Source: an uncultured Lachnospiraceae bacterium (GTDB lineage: Bacteria > Bacillota > Clostridia > Lachnospirales > Lachnospiraceae). Taken from it: a stretch of 17,152 nucleotides of DNA. The stretch covers positions 1-17,152 of the forward strand of contig CAJTTI010000030.1 of assembly GCA_910579225.1 (NCBI GenBank), given 5' to 3'. Positions 7,196-14,217 of this stretch are shown here, in pieces. Numbering within the stretch: the first letter of the stretch is position 1; each line of letters opens with the position of its first letter. The translations under genes and the position numbers were made by a program. The notes under the pieces are model-generated. The model made no database searches, was not told the origin of the DNA, and was given only the letters and a program-made list of their open reading frames with translations.

Positions 7196-8053
7196 ATGTT
7201 GGGTGAGTGCCATGCCCATATGATTATGGACGGAGTTAATTATAAGGCGGCAGTTGCGCTGCACAAAAACGGGGTTTGCGAGAAAGCAGTGCGCAGACAC
7301 CTGAAGGAATGTCAGGAGGCAGGTGTCCGGTTTGTCAGGGACGGCGGGGATGCTAAGGAAGTCTCAAAGCTGGCAAAAGATCTGGCGCCGGAATATGGCA
7401 TCGAATACTGTACACCGGTTTTCGCCATCCACAAAAGGGGGCATTACGGGGGGATTGTGGGACTGCCCTTTGACACATGGGAGGAATATTTGGGACTGAT
7501 AAAGCGGGCAAAGGAAGAAGGGGCGGACTTTATCAAGATCATGGTTAGCGGACTTCTGGATTTTGCCCATGCAGGTATGCTGACGGAAGAAGGACTTTCG
7601 GGTGAGGATATTCACTCTATGATTGCGATTGCCCATGAGGAAGGAATGGCGGTTATGGCACACTGCAATGGAGATGAGACTTGTCGCCAGACACTGGAAG
7701 CCGGGGTGGACAGCCTGGAGCATGGATTTTTCATGGAGGAGGAGACACTTTGCCTTCTGGCAGAACGAAAGATTCCATGGTTTCCGACTTTTGCACCAGT
7801 GGGAAATCTCCTGGGTTGCGGGCGTTTTCCGGATGAAGAAGTACAGAAGAATCTGGATATGCAGATCAGACGGGTGGAGAAGGCGGTCTCTCTCCATGCA
7901 CGAATCGGTCTGGGAAGTGATGCAGGAGCGTACCTGGTTCCCCACGGAAAGGGAACCAGGGATGAGTATCGTTATCTGAAACGTGCTGGTGTACCGGATG
8001 ATATGTTATATCAGACGGAAGACCAGATCCGTAAAGTCTTCCGGCGGTTGTAA
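7196..8053 (+). CDS. Compact metal-dependent amidohydrolase (imidazolonepropionase-like)
   Basis: Protein of 285 residues with the amidohydrolase-superfamily TIM-barrel metal site: HxH (His6, His8), a candidate bridging lysine in FIKIMVSG (Lys114), His156 (MAHCNGDE), His176 (SLEHGFF) and Asp242 (GLGSDAG). The closest group is the COG1228 imidazolonepropionase-related hydrolases, which cut amide or peptide-like bonds. The substrate is unknown. Relatives are usually 380-430 residues with a small beta-sandwich domain built from both termini. Here the N-terminal part is absent and the HxH lies at residue 6, so this is barrel-only. All metal ligands remain, so this looks like a natural short form rather than a broken gene. 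The ribosome site GAGGTG (7183-7188) is well placed. Confidence 0.85.
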   Translation: MLGECHAHMIMDGVNYKAAVALHKNGVCEKAVRRHLKECQEAGVRFVRDGGDAKEVSKLAKDLAPEYGIEYCTPVFAIHKRGHYGGIVGLPFDTWEEYLGLIKRAKEEGADFIKIMVSGLLDFAHAGMLTEEGLSGEDIHSMIAIAHEEGMAVMAHCNGDETCRQTLEAGVDSLEHGFFMEEETLCLLAERKIPWFPTFAPVGNLLGCGRFPDEEVQKNLDMQIRRVEKAVSLHARIGLGSDAGAYLVPHGKGTRDEYRYLKRAGVPDDMLYQTEDQIRKVFRRL

Positions 8054-8073
8054 TCAGGCGCCAGTCCTTTTAC

Positions 8074-8703
8074 TCATGAGAATAAAGTTAAAAGATCAGC
8101 AAAATGCCGGATGACATAATCCGGATTTTTCACACTGCCGAATCCATAGGAAGCATGGCAGAACGGAATGCCTGCTTCTGCGGCAGCGCTGCGGTCTCCT
8201 TCAATGTCTCCCACGTAGACGGGATGCTTCAGATGGTTCCGCTCCATGACAAGGCGAATATTGGGGCCCTTGCCAAGTCCGGTATTACCAGGGCATTCAA
8301 AATCTGTAATACAGGGGCCAAGGCCAGTTTTGTCCAGGAAAAGCTCAATGTATCCGGACTGACAGTTACTGACGATAAAAAGCTGATATACAGAGGAAAG
8401 ACGGTGGATGGTGTCAAAGACGCCCGGATAAAGCAGATTTTGTTCAGAGGCGGACAGATCCTCATGCTCCTGTATGCAGCAGTCGTCTATGAGGCCATAG
8501 CGTTCTTCTTTGCTGAGATGGGGAAAAGCGATATCTGCGATGTCATACATGGGGCGGCCGAAAAGCTGCGTCAGCTGATGAGGAGTGAAATACGGATTAT
8601 CGGCTGAATGCTTCCTGACCACCTTATTCCATGCACCGGCTACCACCGGCGTGGAATTCCAGAGGGTGCCGTCTATGTCCAGGATGATGCTGTCTGGTGT
8701 CAT
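8074..8703 (-). CDS. HAD-superfamily phosphatase (phosphoglycolate phosphatase-like)
   Basis: Cytosolic hydrolase of 209 residues with all four HAD motifs: DIDGT (Asp9 nucleophile, Asp11 acid/base), VSNCQ (Ser112), Lys145 in GLGKG, and GDIEGD (Asp166, Asp170). The helical cap between motifs I and II (about residues 15-85) is the C1 type seen in phosphoglycolate phosphatases and beta-phosphoglucomutase-like enzymes. The substrate cannot be told. Length is typical. The start ATG has AAAGGA upstream at slightly long spacing and a promoter at 8761-8789. It is convergent with the amidohydrolase (20-base gap), and its last codons contain that gene's terminator. Confidence 0.88.
   Translation of the reverse strand: MTPDSIILDIDGTLWNSTPVVAGAWNKVVRKHSADNPYFTPHQLTQLFGRPMYDIADIAFPHLSKEERYGLIDDCCIQEHEDLSASEQNLLYPGVFDTIHRLSSVYQLFIVSNCQSGYIELFLDKTGLGPCITDFECPGNTGLGKGPNIRLVMERNHLKHPVYVGDIEGDRSAAAEAGIPFCHASYGFGSVKNPDYVIRHFADLLTLFS
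8107..8130 (+). terminator. Intrinsic terminator of the amidohydrolase transcript, inside the HAD gene
   Basis: CCGGAT (8107-8112), 6-base loop, ATCCGG (8119-8124), then ATTTTT. It lies 54 bases past the amidohydrolase stop and within the 3' coding part of the convergent HAD gene, where the same bases encode NPDYVIRH. The stem is short but GC-rich. Confidence 0.6.
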
Positions 8704-8744
8704 ATGTCTGTAAATCCTTTCTTTTAAAAAATATTTATTAACAG

Positions 8745-8759
8745 GTAAACAATATTTAC
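8745..8759. promoter_or_regulatory. Imperfect 15-bp dyad at the predicted HAD transcription start
   Basis: GTAAACAATATTTAC has perfect 5-bp arms (GTAAA/TTTAC) around a partly symmetric AT centre. It falls right where HAD-gene transcription should begin, an operator position. No regulator can be named. Confidence 0.3.
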
Positions 8760-8760
8760 T

Positions 8761-8789
8761 ATTCTATGGGAAACGGAGGAAAAAATCAA
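8761..8789 (-). promoter_or_regulatory. Promoter of the HAD phosphatase gene
   Basis: On the minus strand TTGATT (complement of 8784-8789), 17-bp spacer, TAGAAT (complement of 8761-8766). Its -35 lies only four bases from the -35 of the opposing sfsA promoter, so the two are back to back. Confidence 0.6.
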
Positions 8790-8793
8790 GAAG

Positions 8794-8823
8794 TTGTGAT
8801 AAAATCAAAAGATGTGGTATACT
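8794..8823 (+). promoter_or_regulatory. sfsA operon promoter with extended -10
   Basis: TTGTGA (8794-8799), 18-bp spacer, TATACT (8818-8823) with TG at 8815-8816. Only six bases separate the -10 from the sfsA ATG at 8830, so the natural start nucleotide is the A of that ATG. Confidence 0.7.
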
Positions 8824-8829
8824 GGGTCC

Positions 8830-9510
8830 ATGAGATATGAAAGAATAGAGGAAGCGGTTTTCAGATCCCGGCCGAACCGTTTTATTGCTCAGGTAACGAC
8901 AGGGCGCGGAGAAGAGATTTGCCATGTGAAAAATACGGGACGGTGCAGGGAACTGCTGATACCAGGAGTGAAGATCTGGGTGCAGAGAAATGAGAGTCCA
9001 CACCGAAAGACAGGGCTCGACCTGATTGCAGTAAAAAAGGGAAGCCGGATTATCAATATGGATTCCCAGATCCCGAACAAAGTGGCAAAGGAGTGGATTT
9101 GTGCAGGCCATCTTTTTGGGACAGATGTGAAAATTCGTCCGGAGACGCGTTACGGCAGTTCGCGCTTTGACCTGTATCTGGAAGAGGGCCCCCGAAGGAT
9201 GTACCTGGAAGTCAAAGGAGTGACGCTTGAAGAAGATGGTACAGCGTATTTTCCGGATGCGCCCACAGAACGGGGCATAAAACATCTGGAAGAACTGATT
9301 GCCTGCAGAAAAGAAGGATACGAAGCAGGGATTTTGTTCATCATACAGATGAGAGGAATCTGCTGCCTGAAACCTAACGACCGGACGCATCCGGAATTCG
9401 GGGAGACGCTGAGAAAGGCAAAAGAGGCCGGAGTACAGGTGATGGCGGTGGATTGTGCGGTGACACCGGATTCTGTGACTGCAGATCAGGAAGTGGAGGT
9501 GCGGCTGTAG
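8830..9510 (+). CDS. sfsA: SfsA-family nuclease (sugar fermentation stimulation protein homologue)
   Basis: Protein of 226 residues, the usual SfsA length. SfsA was named for an effect on maltose metabolism in E. coli. The family has an OB-like N-terminal domain and a PD-(D/E)XK nuclease-like C-terminal domain. Visible signatures: RSRPNRFIA (12-20), HVKNTGRCRELLIPG (32-46), SRFDLYL (111-117) with Asp114, EVKG (127-130) for the nuclease core, and FPDAPTERGIKHLEEL (141-156). An ATG at 8812 is in frame, but it lies within the spacer of the promoter and adds six residues not seen in the family. ATG 8830 gives the standard MRYERIEE beginning. No Shine-Dalgarno sequence precedes it, which agrees with a leaderless mRNA. 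mutY follows with no gap. Confidence 0.93.
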   Translation: MRYERIEEAVFRSRPNRFIAQVTTGRGEEICHVKNTGRCRELLIPGVKIWVQRNESPHRKTGLDLIAVKKGSRIINMDSQIPNKVAKEWICAGHLFGTDVKIRPETRYGSSRFDLYLEEGPRRMYLEVKGVTLEEDGTAYFPDAPTERGIKHLEELIACRKEGYEAGILFIIQMRGICCLKPNDRTHPEFGETLRKAKEAGVQVMAVDCAVTPDSVTADQEVEVRL

Positions 9511-10599
9511 ATGCTTAAGCAGATTGTAAAACCGTTGCTTACGTGGTATGATGGACATGCACGTGTGCTTCCCTGGCGGGAAAATAACCATCCTTACAGG
9601 GTGTGGGTGTCAGAAATTATGCTGCAGCAGACCAGAGTGGAAGCAGTAAAGCCTTTTTTTGAAAGATTTCTTGCGGCGCTTCCGGATGTGCAGGCGTTAG
9701 CCCGCTGCCCGGAGGATGAGTTGTTGAAGCTGTGGGAAGGACTTGGATATTATAACCGGGTGAGAAATATGCAGAAAGCAGCCCGGGTTATTGTGGAGGA
9801 ATATGAAGGCAGATTTCCGGAGGATTATGAGAAGCTGCTTGCACTTCCGGGAATCGGCCACTATACGGCAGGAGCAATTGCTTCCATTGCTTTTGATATC
9901 CGGATGCCTGCAGTGGATGGAAATGTGCTGCGTGTACTGTCCCGGGTAAAGGCAAGCTTTGACGATATTTTAAAGCAGTCTGTAAAGACAGCTATGGAGC
10001 GGGAAGTGCAGGAGATCATTCCTGCAGGACGGGCCGGAGATTTTAACCAGGCACTGATAGAGATCGGAGCCATGGTCTGCGTACCTAATGGCAAAGCGAA
10101 ATGCGGAGAGTGTCCGCTTGCATTCTGCTGCCGGGCGAAAGCGAAAGGGATTGTGGACGAACTTCCGAAGAAGAAGGCGAAGAAGGCACGTCGTATAGAA
10201 AAGCGGACCGTGCTTGTTCTCAGAGAAGGGAACCGGGTGGCGATCAGAAAACGCCCGGCAAAAGGCCTTCTGGCAGGGCTTTATGAACTCCCGAATCTGG
10301 ACGGCTGCCTGAGAGAGGAAGAGGTGCTGACGCAGATTCGTCAGTGGGGGTTAGCGCCTCTTCGAATCCTTCCGCTGGCGGGTGCAAAACACATTTTCAG
10401 CCATGTGGAGTGGCAGATGACGGGCTATGCAGTCAGCCTGGAAGAGACGGATGACATGGAACAGTCAGGACTGTTTTTTATTGACGCGGAAGAAACAGAA
10501 AAAAAGTATCCGATACCGGCCGCATTTGCGTTTTATGCAGGATATATGGATATTGTGCTGGGACAGGAACGATATGAAGAAAGGCAGAGAGATGTTTGA
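9511..10599 (+). CDS. mutY: A/G-specific adenine glycosylase MutY
   Basis: Base-excision repair glycosylase of 362 residues that removes adenine mispaired with 8-oxoguanine. The N-terminal HhH-GPD domain has catalytic Glu35 (VWVSEIMLQQT), the helix-hairpin-helix LPGIGHYTAGA (112-122) and catalytic Asp136 (VDGNVLR). The iron-sulfur loop uses Cys190, Cys198, Cys201 and Cys207, with a first spacing of seven residues as in other Firmicute versions (six in E. coli). The C-terminal NUDIX-like domain (about 230-350) that senses 8-oxoG contains FSHVEW (296-301). The ATG immediately follows the sfsA stop, with GGAGG at 9496-9500 inside sfsA. The gene overlaps glf by eight bases. Confidence 0.96.
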   Translation: MLKQIVKPLLTWYDGHARVLPWRENNHPYRVWVSEIMLQQTRVEAVKPFFERFLAALPDVQALARCPEDELLKLWEGLGYYNRVRNMQKAARVIVEEYEGRFPEDYEKLLALPGIGHYTAGAIASIAFDIRMPAVDGNVLRVLSRVKASFDDILKQSVKTAMEREVQEIIPAGRAGDFNQALIEIGAMVCVPNGKAKCGECPLAFCCRAKAKGIVDELPKKKAKKARRIEKRTVLVLREGNRVAIRKRPAKGLLAGLYELPNLDGCLREEEVLTQIRQWGLAPLRILPLAGAKHIFSHVEWQMTGYAVSLEETDDMEQSGLFFIDAEETEKKYPIPAAFAFYAGYMDIVLGQERYEERQRDV

Positions 10600-11740
10600 C
10601 AGTGTGATAATCGGTGCTGGCGTTGCCGGAAGCGTGGCGGCCAGAGAGCTGGCGGAAGCCGGAAGAAAAGTGCTTGTACTGGAACAGCGGGCACATATTG
10701 GGGGGAACTGTTACGACGAAAAAGATGAACACGGAATATGGATCCATAAGTATGGGCCCCATATTTTTCACACAAAGGAACAACGGGCGTATGATTATCT
10801 GTCCCGCTTTACCGAATGGTACGAATTCGGACATGAAGTAGTGGCGAATGTACACGGGACGCTGATTCCGGTGCCTTTTAACCTGAATACACTTCATATG
10901 GTATACGGGAAAGAAAAGGCAGATGCTATGGAAGAGAAGCTGGTGAATGCTTTCGGTATGGAGTCGAAAGTGCCGATTCTGAAACTTCGGGAGCATGAAG
11001 ATGCCGATATCCGTCAGATTGCAGATTATGTATATGAGAATATTTTTCTTCATTATACAATGAAGCAGTGGGGACAGACTCCGGAAGAGATTGATCCGGC
11101 AGTGACCGGACGGGTGCCGGTACTGATTTCCTATGACAACCGGTATTTTCAGGAACCTTGGCAGGGGATGCCTCTGAACGGATATACGGCTATGTTCGAA
11201 GCTATGCTGGAGCATCCGAATATTACAGTGGAGACGGAGACGGATGCAAGGAACAGACTGGAATTTACAAAGGGGCAGGTACTGTTTGACGGAGACGTAT
11301 TTTGGGGTGAAGTTATTTATACGGGTCCCCTGGACGAGTTGTTTGACTGCAGGTTCGGAAGGCTTCCTTATCGGTCACTGAATTTTGATTTTGAATATCT
11401 GAATCAGGAGGATTATCAGGGGCACAGTGTGGTAAACTATACAATAAGTGAAGCATTTACGAGGATTACGGAATTCAAATATCTGACCGGACAAAAAGCA
11501 GAAGGAACGACAATTGTCAGAGAATATCCGTTCGCCTATACGGGAGCAGAAGGGGAGATTCCGTATTATTCCATAGCCAGCGAGGACAACCAGAGATTGT
11601 ATGAAAAATATCGGGAGCTTCTTTCGGGGATTCCAAACGTATATCTGCTGGGACGTCTTGCAGAATATAAGTATTATAATATTGATGCCATGGTGATGAA
11701 GGCGCTGGAACTGTCAGACAAGATCCGCCTTCGCCTCTGA
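10592..11740 (+). CDS. glf: UDP-galactopyranose mutase
   Basis: Flavoenzyme of 382 residues that converts UDP-galactopyranose to UDP-galactofuranose, the donor for galactofuranose in surface glycans. Visible: FAD Rossmann motif GAGVAG (8-13), GGNCYD (37-42), YGPHIFHT (54-61), WGQTPEEI (160-167), YDNRYF (181-186), REYP (310-313) and the C-terminal GRLAEYKYYNIDAM (354-367). Length matches Klebsiella-type Glf (about 384). ATG 10592 gives the usual short lead into the FAD motif and has AAAGG upstream. An in-frame ATG at 10574 with AGGA would add six residues and is a fair alternative. It overlaps the mutY end, so it is cotranscribed, and it is followed by a glycosyltransferase that could use its product. 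Confidence 0.96.
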   Translation: MFDSVIIGAGVAGSVAARELAEAGRKVLVLEQRAHIGGNCYDEKDEHGIWIHKYGPHIFHTKEQRAYDYLSRFTEWYEFGHEVVANVHGTLIPVPFNLNTLHMVYGKEKADAMEEKLVNAFGMESKVPILKLREHEDADIRQIADYVYENIFLHYTMKQWGQTPEEIDPAVTGRVPVLISYDNRYFQEPWQGMPLNGYTAMFEAMLEHPNITVETETDARNRLEFTKGQVLFDGDVFWGEVIYTGPLDELFDCRFGRLPYRSLNFDFEYLNQEDYQGHSVVNYTISEAFTRITEFKYLTGQKAEGTTIVREYPFAYTGAEGEIPYYSIASEDNQRLYEKYRELLSGIPNVYLLGRLAEYKYYNIDAMVMKALELSDKIRLRL

Positions 11741-11819
11741 CCGGTTCTGCAGAAGCAGCAGACAAGCAGGAAGGAATACAGAAGAATGAAAGGCTCACAA
11801 ACAGGATAAGAGGTGCAGT

Positions 11820-12839
11820 ATGAAGTTATTATCAATAGCGATTCCGTGCTACAATTCGGAAGATTATATGAGAAATTGTATTGAGTCACTGCTTCCCGGA
11901 GGGGAAGAGGTGGAGATTATTATCGTAGATGACGGTTCTACAAAGGACCGAACGGCAGAAATTGCAGATGAATATGCCAGGAATTACCCCACAATTGTTA
12001 AAGTGGTTCATCAGGAAAACGGCGGACATGGAGAGGCAGTCAATACAGGGCTTAAGAATGCCACAGGCCTGTATTTCAAGGTGGTGGACAGTGATGACTG
12101 GGTGGATGCAGAGAGCTATCAGAAGGTGCTTGGGAAATTGGCAGAGCTGGTGCATGAGGGAAACGCCATTGACATGATGATCTGCAATTATGTTTATGAG
12201 AAGCAGGGCGCCAGGAGGAAAAAGACCGTTCGTTATACAACAGCATTTCCGCAGGACCAGATCTTTACCTGGAGCGATGTAAAACATTTTCACCTCGGGC
12301 AGTATATTCTTATGCATTCGGTGATCTATCGGACCCGCATGCTGCAGAACTGCGGACTGGAGCTTCCCAAACATACGTTCTATGTAGATAATATTTTTGT
12401 GTATTATCCACTTCCGTATGTGAAGACGTTATATTACATGGATGAGGATCTGTACCGGTATTTTATTGGACGGTCGGATCAGTCGGTGAATGAACAGGTG
12501 ATGATCGGAAGAGTGGATCAGCAGATCAAGGTCAACAAGATTATGATTGATCAGTATGATCTCCGAAGCATCCAGAATCCAAAGCTCAGGAGATATATGA
12601 TCAGTTATCTGGATATCATGATGACCGTTTCTTCGATTATGCTGATTCGATCCGGCACAGATGAAAGTCTGCAAAAGAAAAAAGACCTGTGGCAATACCT
12701 TAAGAAAAAGGATGCAGGTCTTTTCTATAAATTATATTTCGGCATCTTTGGCCGTGCCATGAATCTTCCTGGAAAAGGAGGGCGTAAGGTATCGGTGATC
12801 GCGTATAAGCTGGCCAACAAGGTCATGGGCTTTAACTAG
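11820..12839 (+). CDS. Family 2 glycosyltransferase
   Basis: Inverting GT-A glycosyltransferase of 339 residues. It opens with SIAIPCYNSEDYMRNCIESL, has the nucleotide-binding DDGS at 37-40 and the metal-binding DXD-type DSDDW at 90-94. The C-terminal 130 residues are helical and basic, with no clear membrane helix. The donor and acceptor are unknown. The adjacent glf suggests UDP-galactofuranose or a linked surface-glycan pathway, which is inference. The ATG has AGAGGTG at good spacing. The 79 bases between glf and this gene hold nothing recognisable, so they probably share a transcript. Its last 108 bp are antisense to the PAP2 gene's 3' end, and bases 12671-12724 also encode that gene's terminator on the other strand. 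Confidence 0.9.
   Translation: MKLLSIAIPCYNSEDYMRNCIESLLPGGEEVEIIIVDDGSTKDRTAEIADEYARNYPTIVKVVHQENGGHGEAVNTGLKNATGLYFKVVDSDDWVDAESYQKVLGKLAELVHEGNAIDMMICNYVYEKQGARRKKTVRYTTAFPQDQIFTWSDVKHFHLGQYILMHSVIYRTRMLQNCGLELPKHTFYVDNIFVYYPLPYVKTLYYMDEDLYRYFIGRSDQSVNEQVMIGRVDQQIKVNKIMIDQYDLRSIQNPKLRRYMISYLDIMMTVSSIMLIRSGTDESLQKKKDLWQYLKKKDAGLFYKLYFGIFGRAMNLPGKGGRKVSVIAYKLANKVMGFN
12671..12724 (-). terminator. Intrinsic terminator of the PAP2 gene, inside the glycosyltransferase ORF
   Basis: Read on the minus strand: AAAAGACCTG (complement of 12715-12724), a 25-base loop that can itself pair partly, CAGGTCTTTT (complement of 12680-12689), and a T tract TTTTTTCTTTTG. The hairpin begins eight bases past the PAP2 stop codon. 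The plus strand lacks a comparable T tract, so it should act in one direction only. Confidence 0.75.
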
Positions 12840-13463
12840 GCAATCAGATTCATAGACGAATTGATTGACACAGACGCCCAGAGCGATTCCAAGAATGACA
12901 TCCACGCAGGAGTGCTGTTTTAAAAACATGGTGGACAGGATGATGGACACGTACAGGATACGGGAACATCGGACGGTCCACTTTTTATACCGGAAATCCG
13001 GCAGATGAAGGATGGCCATATGTGCAGCAATGGAATTGAACACATGGATGCTTGGGAGAATGTTAGTGGAAGTATCCGCCCAGTAGAGAAAACATACCAT
13101 TCGTATGAAAATGTTGTCCTTAGTAAATCCGGCCGGGCGGAGAAGGTGCCCATTAGGATAGAAAGTGGATACGACCAGGAACAAAGTCATACCAATATAA
13201 AGGAATATAACATATCGGTAAAAGTCTCTTCTGTCTCTGAAGAAGAGCCAGATATAGACGGCTGCGATATATGCGAACCAGAGGAAATAGGGGATGACGA
13301 AATATTCGCAGAAAGGAATATAGTCATCCAGCGGAAAATGTATTACATGGTAAGGCAGATTGGCACGGCCTTCCAGCCAGACGAACCAGGAAATATACCC
13401 TACAAAATACAGGATCGTCCATACATGGGGATAGTCTTTAAAAAATGTTCTGTACCTCTTCAT
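12732..13463 (-). CDS. PAP2-superfamily membrane phosphatase
   Basis: Integral membrane protein of 243 residues with about six hydrophobic segments. The PAP2 acid-phosphatase motifs are recognisable: LLRP (107-110, the RP of the first motif), PSIH (137-140) and a third motif ending in KQH (His184) followed by SCVDVILGI. This matches the Firmicute PAP2_3-like group, thought to act on lipid phosphates or pyrophosphates. The substrate is not known. An upstream in-frame ATG at 13547 exists, but ATG 13463 (MKRYRTFFKDYPHVW) has GGAGG (complement of 13474-13478) and a promoter at suitable distance. The last 35 residues are hydrophilic and encoded opposite the glycosyltransferase 3' end. Confidence 0.85.
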   Translation of the reverse strand: MKRYRTFFKDYPHVWTILYFVGYISWFVWLEGRANLPYHVIHFPLDDYIPFCEYFVIPYFLWFAYIAAVYIWLFFRDRRDFYRYVIFLYIGMTLFLVVSTFYPNGHLLRPAGFTKDNIFIRMVCFLYWADTSTNILPSIHVFNSIAAHMAILHLPDFRYKKWTVRCSRILYVSIILSTMFLKQHSCVDVILGIALGVCVNQFVYESDCLVKAHDLVGQLIRDHRYLTPSFSRKIHGTAKDAEI

Positions 13464-13503
13464 AAATAAGATTCCTCCATAGATATCCGATAAATCTTTG
13501 CTA

Positions 13504-13532
13504 ATGATAGCATATGTATTTTTTGAAAACAA
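13504..13532 (-). promoter_or_regulatory. Promoter of the PAP2 gene (extended -10)
   Basis: On the minus strand TTGTTT (complement of 13527-13532), 17-bp spacer, TATCAT (complement of 13504-13509) with TG one base before it. The predicted start near 13497 leaves a leader of about 35 bases before the ATG at 13463, which also supports that start choice. Confidence 0.6.
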
Positions 13533-13608
13533 TAGCAGAAAATCCAAAGAAATCTTAAGAATATCTGAAAATTAAGCAATTTGCAGAGGCGGCCTAGGAA
13601 ACTTGAGA

Positions 13609-13636
13609 TTGACAACTTTGTTTTTCGTGTTATACT
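13609..13636 (+). promoter_or_regulatory. queT promoter (extended -10)
   Basis: Perfect TTGACA (13609-13614), 16-bp spacer, TATACT (13631-13636) with TG at 13628-13629. The predicted start near 13643 places the preQ1 riboswitch at the very 5' end of the mRNA. Confidence 0.85.
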
Positions 13637-13645
13637 GGATAAGTC

Positions 13646-13687
13646 GGTCAGTTCGAAACCATCCTGACCTTAAATAAAACTAAGGAG
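13646..13687 (+). ncRNA. preQ1-I riboswitch
   Basis: Small H-type pseudoknot aptamer: stem P1 GGTCAG / CTGACC (13646-13651 with 13664-13669), a 12-base loop TTCGAAACCATC, and the diagnostic A-rich tail TTAAATAAAACTAAGGAG. The tail runs straight into the AAGGAG ribosome site of queT (13682-13687), so binding of 7-aminomethyl-7-deazaguanine (preQ1) should hide the site and shut translation. The exact pseudoknot pairing is not resolved by eye. The downstream queuosine-precursor transporter confirms the call. Confidence 0.88.
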
Positions 13688-13698
13688 ATAACTGAATA

Positions 13699-14193
13699 AT
13701 GAAAGAGAACAAAGTATTATTTCTCACTCGGGCGGCGCTGATCGCGGCCGTCTATGTGGTACTGTGTATGGCATTTGCGCCCATTAGCTATGGAGAAGTA
13801 CAGGTGCGGGTGGCAGAGGCATTGGTGATTTTGCCGTATTTTACACCTGCAGCGATACCGGGATTGTTTATCGGATGCTTTCTGTCTAATATGATCGGAG
13901 GTTCCATTCTGGTGGATGTGGTGTTCGGAAGTCTGGCGACGCTAGTCGGAGCTTTGGGGTCCTGGTATTTTAGAAAGAGCAGAATTTTAGTGATGCTTCC
14001 TCCGGTGGTGGCCAATACGCTGGTGGTGCCTTTTGTACTGCGCTACGGGTATGGTGTACCGCTACCGATTCCATTCATGATGCTGACGGTTGGTATAGGA
14101 GAGGTGATTGCAGTGGTTGTTTTTGGAGGTATTCTTCTGCAGGTGCTGTCCCGTTACCGGGTTTTTTTATTCGGAAGGTCGGGCCTTTTGTGA
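13699..14193 (+). CDS. queT: QueT-family queuosine-precursor ECF transporter S component
   Basis: Membrane protein of 164 residues with about five hydrophobic helices. It matches the QueT substrate-binding (S) component of energy-coupling factor transporters: the N-terminal TRAALIAAVYVVLCMAFAPI, then YGEVQVRVAEAL (32-43), and GLFIGCFLSNMIGG near 55-68. It imports a queuosine precursor (preQ1, preQ0 or queuine) for tRNA modification and needs the shared EcfAA'T module encoded elsewhere. The preQ1-I riboswitch in its leader supports preQ1 as ligand. It is monocistronic, ending before a hairpin shared with the convergent spoVAE. Confidence 0.94.
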   Translation: MKENKVLFLTRAALIAAVYVVLCMAFAPISYGEVQVRVAEALVILPYFTPAAIPGLFIGCFLSNMIGGSILVDVVFGSLATLVGALGSWYFRKSRILVMLPPVVANTLVVPFVLRYGYGVPLPIPFMMLTVGIGEVIAVVVFGGILLQVLSRYRVFLFGRSGLL

Positions 14194-14217
14194 TTGATCT
14201 GGTGTAAAATAAAGATG

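Noticed and set aside
8794..8810. Possible Rex box (TTGTGA half-site) upstream of sfsA
   Set aside because: Only one half matches and the spacing is five instead of six; it is better read as the -35 element.
12841..12867. Hairpin CAATCAGATTC / GAATTGATTG just after the glycosyltransferase stop
   Set aside because: It has a bulge and no T tract, and lies in PAP2 codons; not enough to call a terminator.
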